This document shows, piece after piece, positions 1-10,700 of a stretch of 64,000 bases of DNA. The stretch spans positions 8,652,229-8,716,228 of the forward strand of contig OW203988.1 of the NCBI GenBank assembly GCA_934047225.1. The letters are read 5' to 3'. Numbering within the stretch: the first letter of the stretch is position 1; every line of letters begins with the position of its first letter. The position numbers were made by a program, and so were the translations under genes. The stretch is from Ypsolopha sequella (Eukaryota; Arthropoda; Insecta; Lepidoptera; Ypsolophidae). The notes beneath the pieces are model-generated. The model was not told the origin of the DNA, ran no database searches, and was given only the letters and a program-made list of their open reading frames with translations.

Positions 1-2402
1 TATTGCGAGATCAAACGGTAGCACATATTACAGATCCAGGCTCAGTGAAACTTTAACAATTTACAATAGAAAGAGTTGAACAATACTCTGTCGGCCTATA
101 AACTTGGGGCGAGTTGGGCTTTATTGAGCGTATCGACGACACTTGAATCGTTTAAAAAAAGATATCTTTGGATTTGCTGGTTCGAGGCGACAATAACTGC
201 ATTTTGCATCATAAAACATCAACATCATTTTTTTTAAATTGATACCTACAATCATAGAATTAGAAGGAACCTTGTCTGCGGCTAGCCTATAGGCTACATA
301 GGGTGAAAACAGACGCCATCTTTAAATAAAATCATATACTCTACTTACTTTACTGGTAACACTTAACAAATTTTCCAAAGAAACCACTGAGCAAAAAACA
401 TATGCAGTAACATTTACAGTAGGTTATTCAAATTATTATGGACAGAATTTTTTTTTTTTTCATTTGCGTTGGAATATTTCTTTGTGAAATATGATGATCA
501 GTAGAATATAATAATTTTTTAGAAATATGTTTAAATACATATCTTTAATTGTATTGATATCTTGTTTTAATTTTTTTGTAATCAGTAGTTGAAACAATAT
601 TTTTTCGAAAGATTTTTATTAGTGCAATACCGAGATCTTGCGAGATTGACTTTATTTAATCTTGCAAATACCGAGATTGACATTTAGCTGCAAGATTGCA
701 TTCCTTAACTATGTTCCATAAACTATCTCTATGCCAAAAATCTCGTCGGCCCATTGTTATGTTGTTACGTGAAAGAACAAACCAACAAACACACTTCCGC
801 TTTTATAATGGATATGACATTATAATGCATCTTGTATGTTGAAATAAAAATACAAACACAAGAACAAAATTGCAAGCGAAAAAACAGTATTGATACTGCC
901 CAAGATAATTTAACAAAGTATTATGTAATTCACTCTTAAATAGACTCAACGAAATATACAATAAGTCCAAGTCATTGAAATCCATATTGTAAGAATTACA
1001 GGTACTGATTAAGAATATGTTTTTAGTATAATTATAGCCCTCGCAAATGGAATTGGAACAATTTTCTATTTCACAATGTGTAAAGTTTGACATTTAAATT
1101 ATATTTTACTTAACAAATAAAAAGAGTCAAAATTATTATTTATAAACTTTGAAAAAGAATGTTTGGTCCTGACTCATTCGCCTATCTTCAAGTGAACACA
1201 CTAACAGGATTTAAATTAAAGTGTTAAGGGGCTGCACAATGCTAAAATTCCGTCCTGCTCTAACACTTTTGTTTTTAACTGTCTATCCTCTCTAATCAGA
1301 TGCTGCAAACGCAAAACTTCAGTTATATTGAAAACACGGCTACATTAGGACATTAAATATAATTTCTTAATGTAATAATGATGGTATTTTCTAGTAAGTA
1401 TCTCCGTGTGTTGGTTTAGTTTCAATCAGTTTTGAAATATGGAAACTGAATCGCTTTTTTCGTGAAATTCATTTTAAGTATTATATTTAAAAGAAAATTG
1501 AAAGTATGTTTATTTATAAAGTGTAATTAATAATTGGCTTGAGTCAAAAAACATGCCATATTTTTGTCAAATTCTTACAATCTACATTGATGGAACTGAA
1601 TCCAATGCAAAACTGATGTTTAGCATTGTGGTGCCCCTCAAGTCATGAATTAATGAATGAAGAGCGCATATTGTGAGGCGAACACAATGCCCCTATGGAC
1701 TATTTTGCAATAAAGAAAATTTAGTTTTGACAGCACTTTAACGAAAATTAAAGCCTTCAGAATCTGCTTTATTTAATTAGATCTAGTTCTAGCCTAGGCA
1801 GGAATATTCCCAGGTTCCAAACAACTCTCAAGAGTTCAGCCATTGTGCAGCTTCACCTTCAATTATTTTACCTTATTGCCCCTTTATCTACACCTTAGTA
1901 CAAAAGTCAGGTTGGTATGATTATTAGTTGAGGTTTGAACTTTAGTTCAATTCAAGTAGCTGTTATCAGAGTCCCTGTTAAAGTATAGCAGAAGGCATGA
2001 AATTCTATATGTATCACCCAGACATCTTGAAGAGGTGTAGCAAGATTATTTTTAGTCAACTATAAGTAGGTATACAAAGATTGTGAAAAGTACAATGGTT
2101 CCTATGAAATTTCGCAAGTTTAATCAAACGTGAAGATTAAGCATAAATAAAATAGGTTGGTAGGTACTTAACAATAGAGAGGATGGCACGCAAAAGCATC
2201 CGTTTACTTTAATTTGTATCTACCTTCTCTTTCTATCGCGATATAAATATTCAATGATAGGGCAGGAAAAGAAACAATGGCGATAAAAAATACAGCTGTA
2301 CATCATATCATCAGATGTAAATCTGTAATTGAGCTACCTAACTAATGCAACCTACGATGAATTGGCAAGCTTTATCACAGAAAATAAAAAAAATAAACAA
2401 AC
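1..2402 (-). other. Start of akirin intron 1; no other gene seen
   Basis: This AT-rich stretch follows the donor site of akirin exon 1 on the minus strand, so it is the first part of that intron. I looked for the conserved C-terminal akirin exons in the reverse complement and did not find them, so they should lie beyond the left edge. The segment near 1690-1780 resembles sequence near 58590-58720, probably a dispersed repeat. Nothing else is supported. Confidence 0.5.
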
Positions 2403-2586
2403 CTGGGGTTAATTTCACAGGTGCTGAAACGGTATCTCCGAATGCGGATGAACTCCTGCTTTCAGACACTTTAATTCCAGGACTTATGCTTGGACCAGCA
2501 GCGAATGGGGCACATCTTCGCCTTTTAGCAGGCAGTTGTGCCATGGACTCCCAGTCCAAGTTTCTTTTGAGAGTAGCGCACGCCAT
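2403..2586 (-). CDS. akirin: Akirin, first coding exon (partial gene)
   Basis: The exon reads 61 complete codons from an ATG at 2586 and ends in a GT donor at 2402-2401 after one base of codon 62. The N-terminus starts MACATLKRNLDWESM and continues with a basic KRRRC cluster at residues 21-25, the nuclear localisation signal of akirins. These are hallmarks of the family, with the first 15 residues near-identical in insects. Akirins are small nuclear proteins (about 200 residues) that link transcription factors, including the Relish branch of insect immunity, to chromatin remodelling. The Ser/Pro-rich stretch after residue 30 is typical. The rest of the protein (coiled C-terminal half ending SYLS in the family) is not in the window. 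The reading past 2403 into the intron is not coding. Confidence 0.9.
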
Positions 2587-3249
2587 TTTCTTTTCTCCGC
2601 CCAAAGAACGAACGTCCTCCGATTTTAATTGATACAATTGGTATTAGTAATTTTTATAACTGTCACATATATGAAACAAATGGAAAATAACTGCACTATG
2701 TAACGTAAAAAAGCACTGTGATTAATTTTCAATTACGAAAAGACCATTTTATGCAAGGATTTCAGAAAATATTTTGGATTTATCAGTCAGTTTCTCTTCC
2801 AATTCCAATTCCAAAATTACTTATCTTTTTTTTTCAGTTTTTGTTGTTGTAAAAATCAGTAACACCAACTGCGACAAAAAAAATACCATAGACAAGTCTA
2901 AGGGTAAATGTAAAATTGTAAAGTTTACTATCCCTGCGTTCCGAAATAGAATTATATCGCTAAAATCGATTACGAAAGTATGAAGTGAATGGCTTATGAT
3001 CCATTTTAAATCTATTACGGACCGCAGGGTATGTACGTAAAAGTGAAAGAGATAAGACTGAGACGGAATCTATTTACTACATAATCGTTTTGGAACGGCC
3101 ACTTTATTTACGTGGCAAAGGATATTTTTTTTGTTTAATGTATCATTATTACCGAAATAAAATGGCTTTACAAGTTATTCCGAAGAATTCTATATCCCGG
3201 AAACCAAAAAAATGGGGCGTAATGTGATGACAAAATGTTAAAGTGAAAA

Positions 3250-3441
3250 TATACGCCTGAATTTATGGGGTGTAAAATGTAACTGTCAAAAGTGAATTTT
3301 ACATTTATGACAAGGTTTATGAACGACTTGGAGAATTGTTCGGAGCTGTTCCTTGCTCTTCATTTTCACTCGGGTGGTTGTGGAACGGGTGACAGTTAAT
3401 TTTTACCTTTACCCCGGCGTTTCGGAACGCTATCTATAGGT
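3250..3441. repeat. MITE-like repeat, family A copy 1
   Basis: This segment is the reverse-complement relative of 12605-12775 and, more distantly, of 54248-54377. Shared blocks include the stretch around 3290-3330 (tgacaaggtttatgaac) and 3365-3395 (gtggttgtggaacgggtgac), ending in a terminus like ggaacgctatc. The copies end in imperfect inverted termini containing the core taaacgcc. No transposase is encoded, so it is a non-autonomous DNA element by structure. Confidence 0.55.
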
Positions 3442-3887
3442 ATACCTAGCTTATATTTGTCAGGCGAAGCAACATCCACGCCATCGCCTTACCGCCATCT
3501 CTTTTGCACCTGTTAAATTTATACCTACCTATAGAAATAGTAAAAAAAAACATTACCAGAAAAGGGCTTCCCCAATATTTTATCTTAGAGAGAGATACTG
3601 TAGAAATCTTAACTTACACTACACAAAAAATACACCGTATAAATGTACATAAATGGGCATTTCCACCTGAAATTACCTACGTGAGACTTGCGTGCCAAAG
3701 TTTATTTATTTTCAAGTTTGTGGTGGTACTTTATTGGTATTAAAAGAAGCCCAGTATATTGAATTGTAACAAATCTTTAAAAGATTACGACCATGACTAA
3801 GATTTCCTTATAAAAATAATAAAATTTAAGAGATTCAGCTCTTAGCCAGGTCAGTTTTGTTACGAAGTAATAGGTTTTTTATTTGAT

Positions 3888-4022
3888 TAATACTTGTGAT
3901 TGTCGGCACTTGGTGAAACTTGGATAACAACATGATTAATAAATACACTTGCACTCGTTTCACAGTTTATAAGCTTATTTAACCCGACCGGTTTTGGTTT
4001 AACACCATCATCAAGGGTTTAG
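3888..4022 (-). repeat. Probable LINE 3' end fragment
   Basis: On the minus strand this reads a tail of the type 'tgatgatggtg...accggtcggg', the stem-loop-like 3' end I associate with many lepidopteran non-LTR retrotransposons. A partly similar segment (gcacttggtggaacttg) occurs near 49120. No coding part remains. The family is not identified. Confidence 0.35.
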
Positions 4023-4531
4023 TTAGACTATTTTATTCTAAATCTATGATTTGAAATGATTTTAAGAACCAATAAAAGTCAGTGCCTATAAGTGTCACTA
4101 TCTCTATTACTTATGAAACTTTTATCTCTGGTAGGTATTGCTATCTCTATTATTTTTGGTAAAGAATTTGAAGGCGGCTTATGAAAGTCATTTGAAAGCT
4201 TAAAGCATTTAAGCCACACTCAATGTTTGAAGGGCAATGGGGCAATATTATGGAGGATAAAAAATATAAACGCCTGGTACAGTCGAAAGTCTGAGGTCGA
4301 AAGCATGAAGCGTTACACTTTGGAAGTCTTTGCCTCGATGACGATTGTAATAAGAACGGTTCTAATATCAATGTATAAAACTTCACAAGCCCTCGACAGC
4401 ACAATAACTAAATCAAACTTTTAAACACAGTAATGATTATTTATTTGAACAAAAATAATATTTAATTAAAACATAACCTGCGGGGATTTTTTGCAAAACT
4501 TTCAACTTTATCATTAAAATTATTTAGGTTT

Positions 4532-5077
4532 TTATTTATTATATATAGCTCTGTGTACACTCATCATGGCCAGACCATTAAGGCGATCTTCTGCTATGGT
4601 GCTTCTTAGCCATGTTTTTAGTAGTCTTCTGAGGCTGCTAAAGGATCGCTCTACTGTACAGGTCGTGCATGGTAAAGCAATAAAAATTTTCAATGCTTTT
4701 TCCGTTTCGGGAAAGAAGGAATTTGTTTCTTTTAGGACATCAACAACTGTAAGATTTGTTAGATTAAGCCTATCGTGCCACAATTGCTGCCAAAGTTCGA
4801 TTTCATTCTTTATGTTTGGTAAATCATAAAACTGGGCAATAGATTCACAAGTTTGTTTCAGATTTTCAGTTGTCATCTTTTGCCGGGTGCTTTTGTGCTT
4901 TACACCGGGTGTAACAGATAATGCGAATGATGGCGTGTTTTCTTCAGCAAAACGCACTTCAAGGGAGGTGATAATTGAATGCAAGTATGGTATTACTAAA
5001 GACCTCTTCCAGTATTCTGAAGGGCTTTCTGCTGGATGATTGCTCCTATGACGTTGTTTCCCCGTAATACGCGGCAT
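4532..5077 (-). pseudogene. hAT-family transposase relic (C-terminal part)
   Basis: The 181-residue reading frame starts with MPRITGKQRHRSNHPAES, a motif found in the middle of hAT transposases of the TTF/ZMYM-like group. It ends with the hAT dimerisation domain: CTVERSFSSLRRLLKTWLRS followed by DRLNGLAMMSVHR (residues about 138-175). Full proteins of this kind have 600-900 residues with a catalytic RNase H-like core, so more than half is missing. The frame stays open slightly upstream of the ATG, which fits an internal methionine rather than a true start. The gypsy element inserted about 180 bp upstream at 5259. No flanking hAT termini were identified. This is a dead transposase fragment, not a host gene. 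Confidence 0.85.
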
Positions 5078-5258
5078 TGATGTAATGTCGTAGCTCCTTT
5101 TATAATTTCGTTTGTCACTTTTTCCGGATTTTCACGGTGGTTTTTAATTACAAGTAAAATCCTTTTAACGTGTTCCGAGGTAGGTATGTGTGTGCAATGC
5201 ACACACACACAACATACCTACCTCCTACCTACATATTTTTACACTGTTTAATGGCCTT

Positions 5259-5610
5259 TGTAGCGTGTGACCTTCGCCGTGAACTCCCTCTGCGTAATAC
5301 GAGAGGCGTAGTGCCGTCTCGCTTTCGTTAAGTTAGCCGTTGTTCGGAGAGACTCGACTGCGTTCGTTGCTCTCCGCGACCACGCCACCTCTCGGACCCC
5401 CGCGCCGTTGAGCGGGAAGTCGAGCTATGACCGTCAGCTAATGAGGCCGCGCGCGCGCCGCTGACATTCGACTCTCAGTACTTGTGATTAACCGTTATTA
5501 CCTAACATAGAACTGTTTTCCATAGTGACATTAAACTCTAACGTGTATTCCGCATTTCACTTGACACCAGTCACAACCCAGAACCCTATAACGTCGCTAT
5601 ACACGCGACA
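5259..5610 (+). repeat. Left LTR
   Basis: This 352-bp repeat begins tgtagcgtgtgacc and ends acacgcgaca, and is the same sequence as 11958-12309. It is preceded by the target duplication cctt. It should carry the promoter and the polyadenylation signal, but I could not place a convincing TATA box. It has a GC-rich middle (near 5390-5465), unlike the AT-rich flank. Confidence 0.95.
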
Positions 5611-5612
5611 AC

Positions 5613-5626
5613 TGGCACCCAACGTG
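5613..5626 (+). promoter_or_regulatory. Primer binding site of the retrotransposon
   Basis: tggcacccaacgtg starts two bases after the left LTR. This matches, with one substitution, the TGGCGCCCAACGTG form used by elements primed with a lysine tRNA. A similar string (tggcaccccaacgtg) recurs near 5674, so the primer site may have been duplicated. Assignment to tRNA-Lys is by pattern only. Confidence 0.7.
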
Positions 5627-5846
5627 TTTGGAGCGATAACTGGCTTCAACGTAGGTTGTGGACTTTGTGTTTGTGGCACCCCAACGTGATTTTGGTTCTT
5701 GACTTTGTGTTGAACTATGTGGTGTGCTATTCTGTGTGGATTTCAGTGCCTACACGCGAACTCGAAGCCGTCATAGTGTGTAACACGGACTTGTCTTCGT
5801 TCGTTTCGTTTGCGTGATCCCCGCTTGCCACCTGCGTGTTTGCAAG

Positions 5847-7328
5847 ATGGTTCGAGGTAGACGACAAGCCGTCTCGCCGGAGATGGACAACTCCGGCAAT
5901 GTCACCATGAGCCAGGAGGCGCTGACTAACATACTTTCGACGCTGCAACAATCACAGGCGGAGTTTTGTCAACAGTTAATACGAGAGGTTCGCTCATCTA
6001 CGCCGCAATCTGAAGCCGCCATCACGGCTGCAGCCGCAGCTGCCGCCGCATCCGTCGGGGGCTCCGGCATTGGCGCGAACTTCTCTCGGTGTTCTGCCCG
6101 ATACAAAGGCGATCAAGAAGAATCGCTTGAAAACTTCATAGATTCCATCGAAGTTTATAAAACGTGCGTCAACATGTCGGACGAGAACGCACTCCGAGGT
6201 TTGTCGATGCTCTTCACCGGGTCTGCTGCAGTATGGTGGCAAGGAGTGAAAAACGCCACTACTAGCTGGCCCGATGCCCTCACCAGGCTCAGAGGCGCGT
6301 TTGGCGAGCGTCGTCCGCCGTTCCGAATTTACGGCGAGCTATTTTCCTTAGTTCAAGGAGAAGAAAATACGGATCGCTTCATAGCCAAGGTACGAGCTTT
6401 ATTTGCTAAATTACCTACAGGAGATTTATGCGAGCGAGTTGAGCTGGACATGACGTTCGGTCTCCTGGACCGCCGCATAAGAAAACGTATTGATAGAGAA
6501 TCGATAAAAACGTTCGACGATTTGTTATACAGAGCTCGCAACATCGAAGATTCGCTTAAAGAGATAAATAGGCATGATGATATTCGTTCAAAGTCTATTT
6601 CGCATCAATCGAAGTCTTCACGACCTACGACCGACAATTCTTCGCGCAACAACGTGGATACTTCGCGTGCCGAAGGCGCCAGGGCCGGAGTGAGCACCAC
6701 TAGTACGCTCCGCCCGCGCCCTGCCGCAGCCGCGGGGGCCACCGATAAGTCGTCATCGGATTCTACGGGAAAGTCGAAACGTCCGTTTTGCGTGTATTGT
6801 AAACGTAGTGGTCACTTCAAAGACAGTTGCGAGAAAATTAAAAAGACTGAAGAGGTGAATACGAGTGATAGAAATGATAAGAAAGATGATAAAAGTGCAG
6901 TGCGGTGTTACGGTTGCGGGGCCCCAAATGTTATTCGATCTAAGTGTCCGAACTGTAGCGTTAGCCCCGGTCAATCGTTTTATTCGCTTAGTTCACATAA
7001 AGTGTCCGGTCATCACACAGAGTGTGCGACTGAATCCGTCCACTTGATGTCGGCGTCGATTGAGCCGCGGGCGCGCAGGGCGCCTCCCGCGCTCGCCGCC
7101 GCGCCGCCAGCCGAACATCCCGCGCGAAGCGTACCGCCCGCGCGTCCCGCGCCGCCGGTTGCGCTCGCCATGCCGTTGCCGCCGGCTGACTTCCCTGCAC
7201 CGACCGCGCCTCCCGCGTCGATGACGACTAGATATGCGCAATTTAAATCTTTTCAAGGAACAGAGATTTATAAATCTTTTTGTTCAGAAGATTTAAATCA
7301 CTCTTATAAATCTTTAAATCCCAAATAA
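5847..7328 (+). CDS. gag: Gag polyprotein of the gypsy element
   Basis: This 493-residue structural protein should form the retrotransposon particle. I start it at the ATG at 5847, which has A at -3 and G at +4. The frame is open further upstream but has no earlier ATG. A retrotransposon-gag (capsid) region lies at about residues 80-240 (RYKGDQEESLENFIDSIEVY, then VWWQGVKN). A CCHC zinc knuckle, CVYCKRSGHFKDSC, follows at about residue 315. A second cysteine cluster, CYGCGAPNVIRSKCPNC, at about 353-370 looks more like a CX2C...CX2C ribbon than a standard knuckle. The last 100 residues hold an Ala/Pro-rich tract (near residues 410-460) of unusual composition. The frame is intact and ends in TAA. 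Pol starts 467 bp further on, in a different frame. Confidence 0.93.
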   Translation: MVRGRRQAVSPEMDNSGNVTMSQEALTNILSTLQQSQAEFCQQLIREVRSSTPQSEAAITAAAAAAAASVGGSGIGANFSRCSARYKGDQEESLENFIDSIEVYKTCVNMSDENALRGLSMLFTGSAAVWWQGVKNATTSWPDALTRLRGAFGERRPPFRIYGELFSLVQGEENTDRFIAKVRALFAKLPTGDLCERVELDMTFGLLDRRIRKRIDRESIKTFDDLLYRARNIEDSLKEINRHDDIRSKSISHQSKSSRPTTDNSSRNNVDTSRAEGARAGVSTTSTLRPRPAAAAGATDKSSSDSTGKSKRPFCVYCKRSGHFKDSCEKIKKTEEVNTSDRNDKKDDKSAVRCYGCGAPNVIRSKCPNCSVSPGQSFYSLSSHKVSGHHTECATESVHLMSASIEPRARRAPPALAAAPPAEHPARSVPPARPAPPVALAMPLPPADFPAPTAPPASMTTRYAQFKSFQGTEIYKSFCSEDLNHSYKSLNPK

Positions 7329-7795
7329 TTCACTGATCGAAAATAAATAAAGAATCACTACATCAATACATCACGTTCTACTGCCGGGCTTGGTCTCAAA
7401 ATAATGAGTCCCGCACACATACAAGATCAATTCAAAAAAATATTTAAACAAACCAACGGATTTCATAAATGGTTACAAATTTACAATTGATTTTGCAGTT
7501 TGTTACAATGACAGAATAAATAGTTCCCTATGCGGGCCGACGTAAATTCAACCAGTCATTGTACGCATGCACAAAGCCGCAAACTATCCAAATGATCGCC
7601 TGTCTCCTTTTGATTCATCTAAATCCGCAACAGTCGTTTGAACCTACGTCTTTTCATGCTTCCATCAATCTTAAATGAACCGTAGCGATAATGATTTAAA
7701 GATGTATTTGGAAAACGTATGATTTACTGATGGAATGATTCTTTTGGAAGGATGTACATCTTTTTTATGAGTCACTCCTGAGTTACACATGTCTA
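7329..7795 (+). other. Spacer between gag and pol
   Basis: This 467-bp AT-rich segment has no reading frame that joins gag to pol. Gypsy elements usually overlap or closely abut the two, so this gap is unusual. Pol must be reached by another route, for example splicing, re-initiation or internal entry. I could not identify a specific splice pair or structured entry site. Confidence 0.6.
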
Positions 7796-10700
7796 ATGAC
7801 GACCGCAACGGATAGAGGAGAGCGGGTGCATAGCAACAGCCCTGCCCGTCACACGACCGCATCAAACGTCGAGCGTGGCGGTGCTTCTGAGTGTTTTAAC
7901 CCGTCGATGCCTACTGAAGGGCAAGGTAACCCTACGGCTGCCGTGGGGGTTTTTAGTAAATGTAATATGTGTATGAACAATAACCCTAAAAGTGTTTTGG
8001 TAGAAAACTCCAATGGTTTTAGTAATAATTGTACGGAAATTATTGTTCCGAGTGAACGACGTTGTACCGATATTACATCGATTGATAATATTCGAAATAT
8101 TAACCATGTTTGTACCGATGATAAGGAAAATAATATTGTTTCTAGTACTTGCGTTCAGGGGGAGTTTACGGCTCGCGTTTGTACTTCGGATACAATTTGT
8201 GCTTCCAGAGATTGCCAACCTTTTTGCGGAAATTCCAGCGGTTGTCAATCTTTTTGTATGAAACCCAGCGGTTCTCAATATTTTCACGGGGATGCCAGAG
8301 ATTATCAATCTTTTTGCGGAAAATCCAGCGATTGTCAATCTCTTTGCATGATACCCAGCGGTTCTCAATATTTTCAAGGGGATGCCAGAGGTTATCAATC
8401 TTTTTGCGGAAAATCCAGTGATTGTCAATCTCTCTGCATGAAACCCAGCGGTTCTCAAAATTTTCACGGGGATGCCAGAGATTATCGATCTTTTTGCGGA
8501 AAATCCAGCGATTGTCAATCTCTCTGCATGAAACCCAGCGGTTCTCAAATTTTTAATGGGGACACCAGAGATTGCCAATCTTTTCGCGGAAAATCCAGCG
8601 GTTGTCAATCTCTTCGCGAGGAATCAAGAAATAGTAAAATTTTTAGCGACCAACCGACTGAATTACAGTTTTTCTCACAAGCTGCGGATTGTCAACCCTT
8701 TCGAAGACCGGTATTAAATATTAGTATTTTAGGTGAACACGGCACTGCGTTAGCAGACTCTGCGGCAAAAAGTTGCGTTGCCGGTCACACATTATACGCT
8801 CTTCTAAAGGCTAAAGGACATCCTATGCATCCGTCAACAAGATCTGTAAAGTTGGCAGATGGCGTTAGTAGGGATATGAGTGTACTTACTACGGAGGTGA
8901 AGGTGACACTCAAACATAAAACCAAGAATGTAGTCTTTTTGATTTTTCCTGAGGCTGACAATAATGAGAGCCTTTTAGGTATTGACTTTCTGATAAATTT
9001 CAAGGTTTCAATCGATTTTGGTAACGCTAGCTGGCACTTTGCTGAAAATAGTAAGCACAAGTTCGAGTTAACGTTTGAAAGTGTGTCACCTCCAACTTCG
9101 TGTGCAGCGGTTAATGTCCTTAGGGATGACGAGGCGACGGTCCTAAGTGAGGAACAACGCGACGCGCTTGCCCGTCTCCTCAGGGACAATCAAGACATTT
9201 TTGAGCCAGGGGGAGCTCCCACACCGTTTGCAGAACATAGAATCGACACTGGCGACCACCCTCCAATTGCGGTTCCACCTTATCGAGTGTCTCCTTCAAA
9301 AAAAGAGATTATGAAGGTGGAAGTCGAAAAGATGTTGGCAGACGATATCATCGAGGAGTGCGAGTCAGCGTGGGCATCTCCTGCGCTCCTGGTTCCGAAG
9401 CCTAATGGCAACGTTCGTTTTTGCGTCGATTATAGAAAGCTCAACGCGGTTACGAAAACCGACGTCTATCCCATGCCGTTGATAGACGAGCTGATTCAGT
9501 CAACAAAGCGTAATTGTTTTATGAGCACGCTTGACATGAGGAGCGGATTTTGGCAAGTGGCCGTCCGTGAGTGCGACAGAGATAAAACTGCGTTTTTGGC
9601 ACAAGGAACGTACCGTTTCAAGCGCATGCCTTTTGGCTTGAAGAACGCGCCGTCCACGTTTCAGAGGCTCATCGACAGGCTGCGATCTGGTGCCTCATTA
9701 AAGGATGTAACTCTTCTAGCTTACCAAGATGATCTGCTCATCATATCTTCAGGGTTTGACCAGCACATTGCTGACTTACGTGCCGTGTTCGAACGATTGC
9801 GCCTTTTCAATCTGCGTGCCAATCGTGAAAAATGCGTTTTTGCGCGTGAAGAAGTTAAGTATCTGGGTCACATTATTTCCCAGGATGGTGTGTCTCCTGA
9901 TGAGGACAAGGTGCTAGCTGTACTTGATATGGAGCCACCTTCTTCACTACGCCACCTCAAAACTTTCCTGCAGACCTGCTCGTGGTTCAGGAAGTTTATT
10001 CCGAATTTTTCTTCAGTTGCGGAGCCGTTAACACGCTTACTGAAAAAGAATCAGGTTTGGATGTGGGGTCCAGAACAGGCTGAGGCGTTCGATGAGTTGA
10101 AGAGGCGTCTTACATCAGCACCGATTCTCATTCAGGCTGATTTCAACAAGCCTTTCGTGCTACGAACTGACGCGAGCAATTACGCGCTTGGAGCGGTGCT
10201 TCTACAGGGCGAAGGTAAAGAGGAACGTCCCGTAGAATATGCCAGCCGTCTTTTAACTCCGGCTGAGCGAAATTACAGCACCACTGAACGCGAGGCTCTT
10301 GCTGTTGTTTGGGCTGTTGAACGGTTTAGAGGCTATATTGAAGGTCAACCTGTTGTTATAGGAACCGACCATCAACCTCTAAAATGGCTCTTTGAATTGA
10401 AGTCACCATCAGGTAGATTGGTTCGATGGGCACTTAAGTTGCAGGCCTTCAATCTTCAAATTGAGTACACTCCGGGTAAAGCCAACGTCGTTGCTGACAC
10501 GCTTAGTCGTCCTACCTGCAAAGAAGAAAATAAAGATCAGTGTGGAATATGCTCAGTCGTTGTTGACTTACCTGCTAGGAGTCCATCCGATCTTCGTCGT
10601 GCGCAGCTGGATGATCCGGAGTTGGAAAAGATAATGAAAGACTTAGAGAGCGACATAAGCTGTGCTGGTCTTGAAGGGAAGCGCTGGTCGGAGAGAGGTT

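Larger units (their letters stand above)
2587..4531. other. Gene-free stretch between akirin and a hAT relic
   Basis: Immediately upstream of the akirin ATG is its probable 5' leader (2587-2650). The rest is AT-rich with no conserved coding. It contains one member of a dispersed inverted-repeat family (3250-3441) and a probable LINE 3' tail (about 3888-4022). ORFs here are short and have no recognisable motif. Confidence 0.5.

Noticed and set aside
5814..5846. Earlier start for gag
   Set aside because: The frame is open from 5814 but the codon there is GTG. The first ATG, with a good context, is at 5847.
6988..7256. Arginine-rich antisense ORFs in the GC-rich end of gag
   Set aside because: They mirror the Ala/Pro-rich Gag tract and have no conserved features.
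7862..8608. Antisense ORF of 248 codons inside pol
   Set aside because: It is the shadow of the 90-bp in-frame repeat; the unit length is a multiple of three and keeps the other strand open. It shows no domain.
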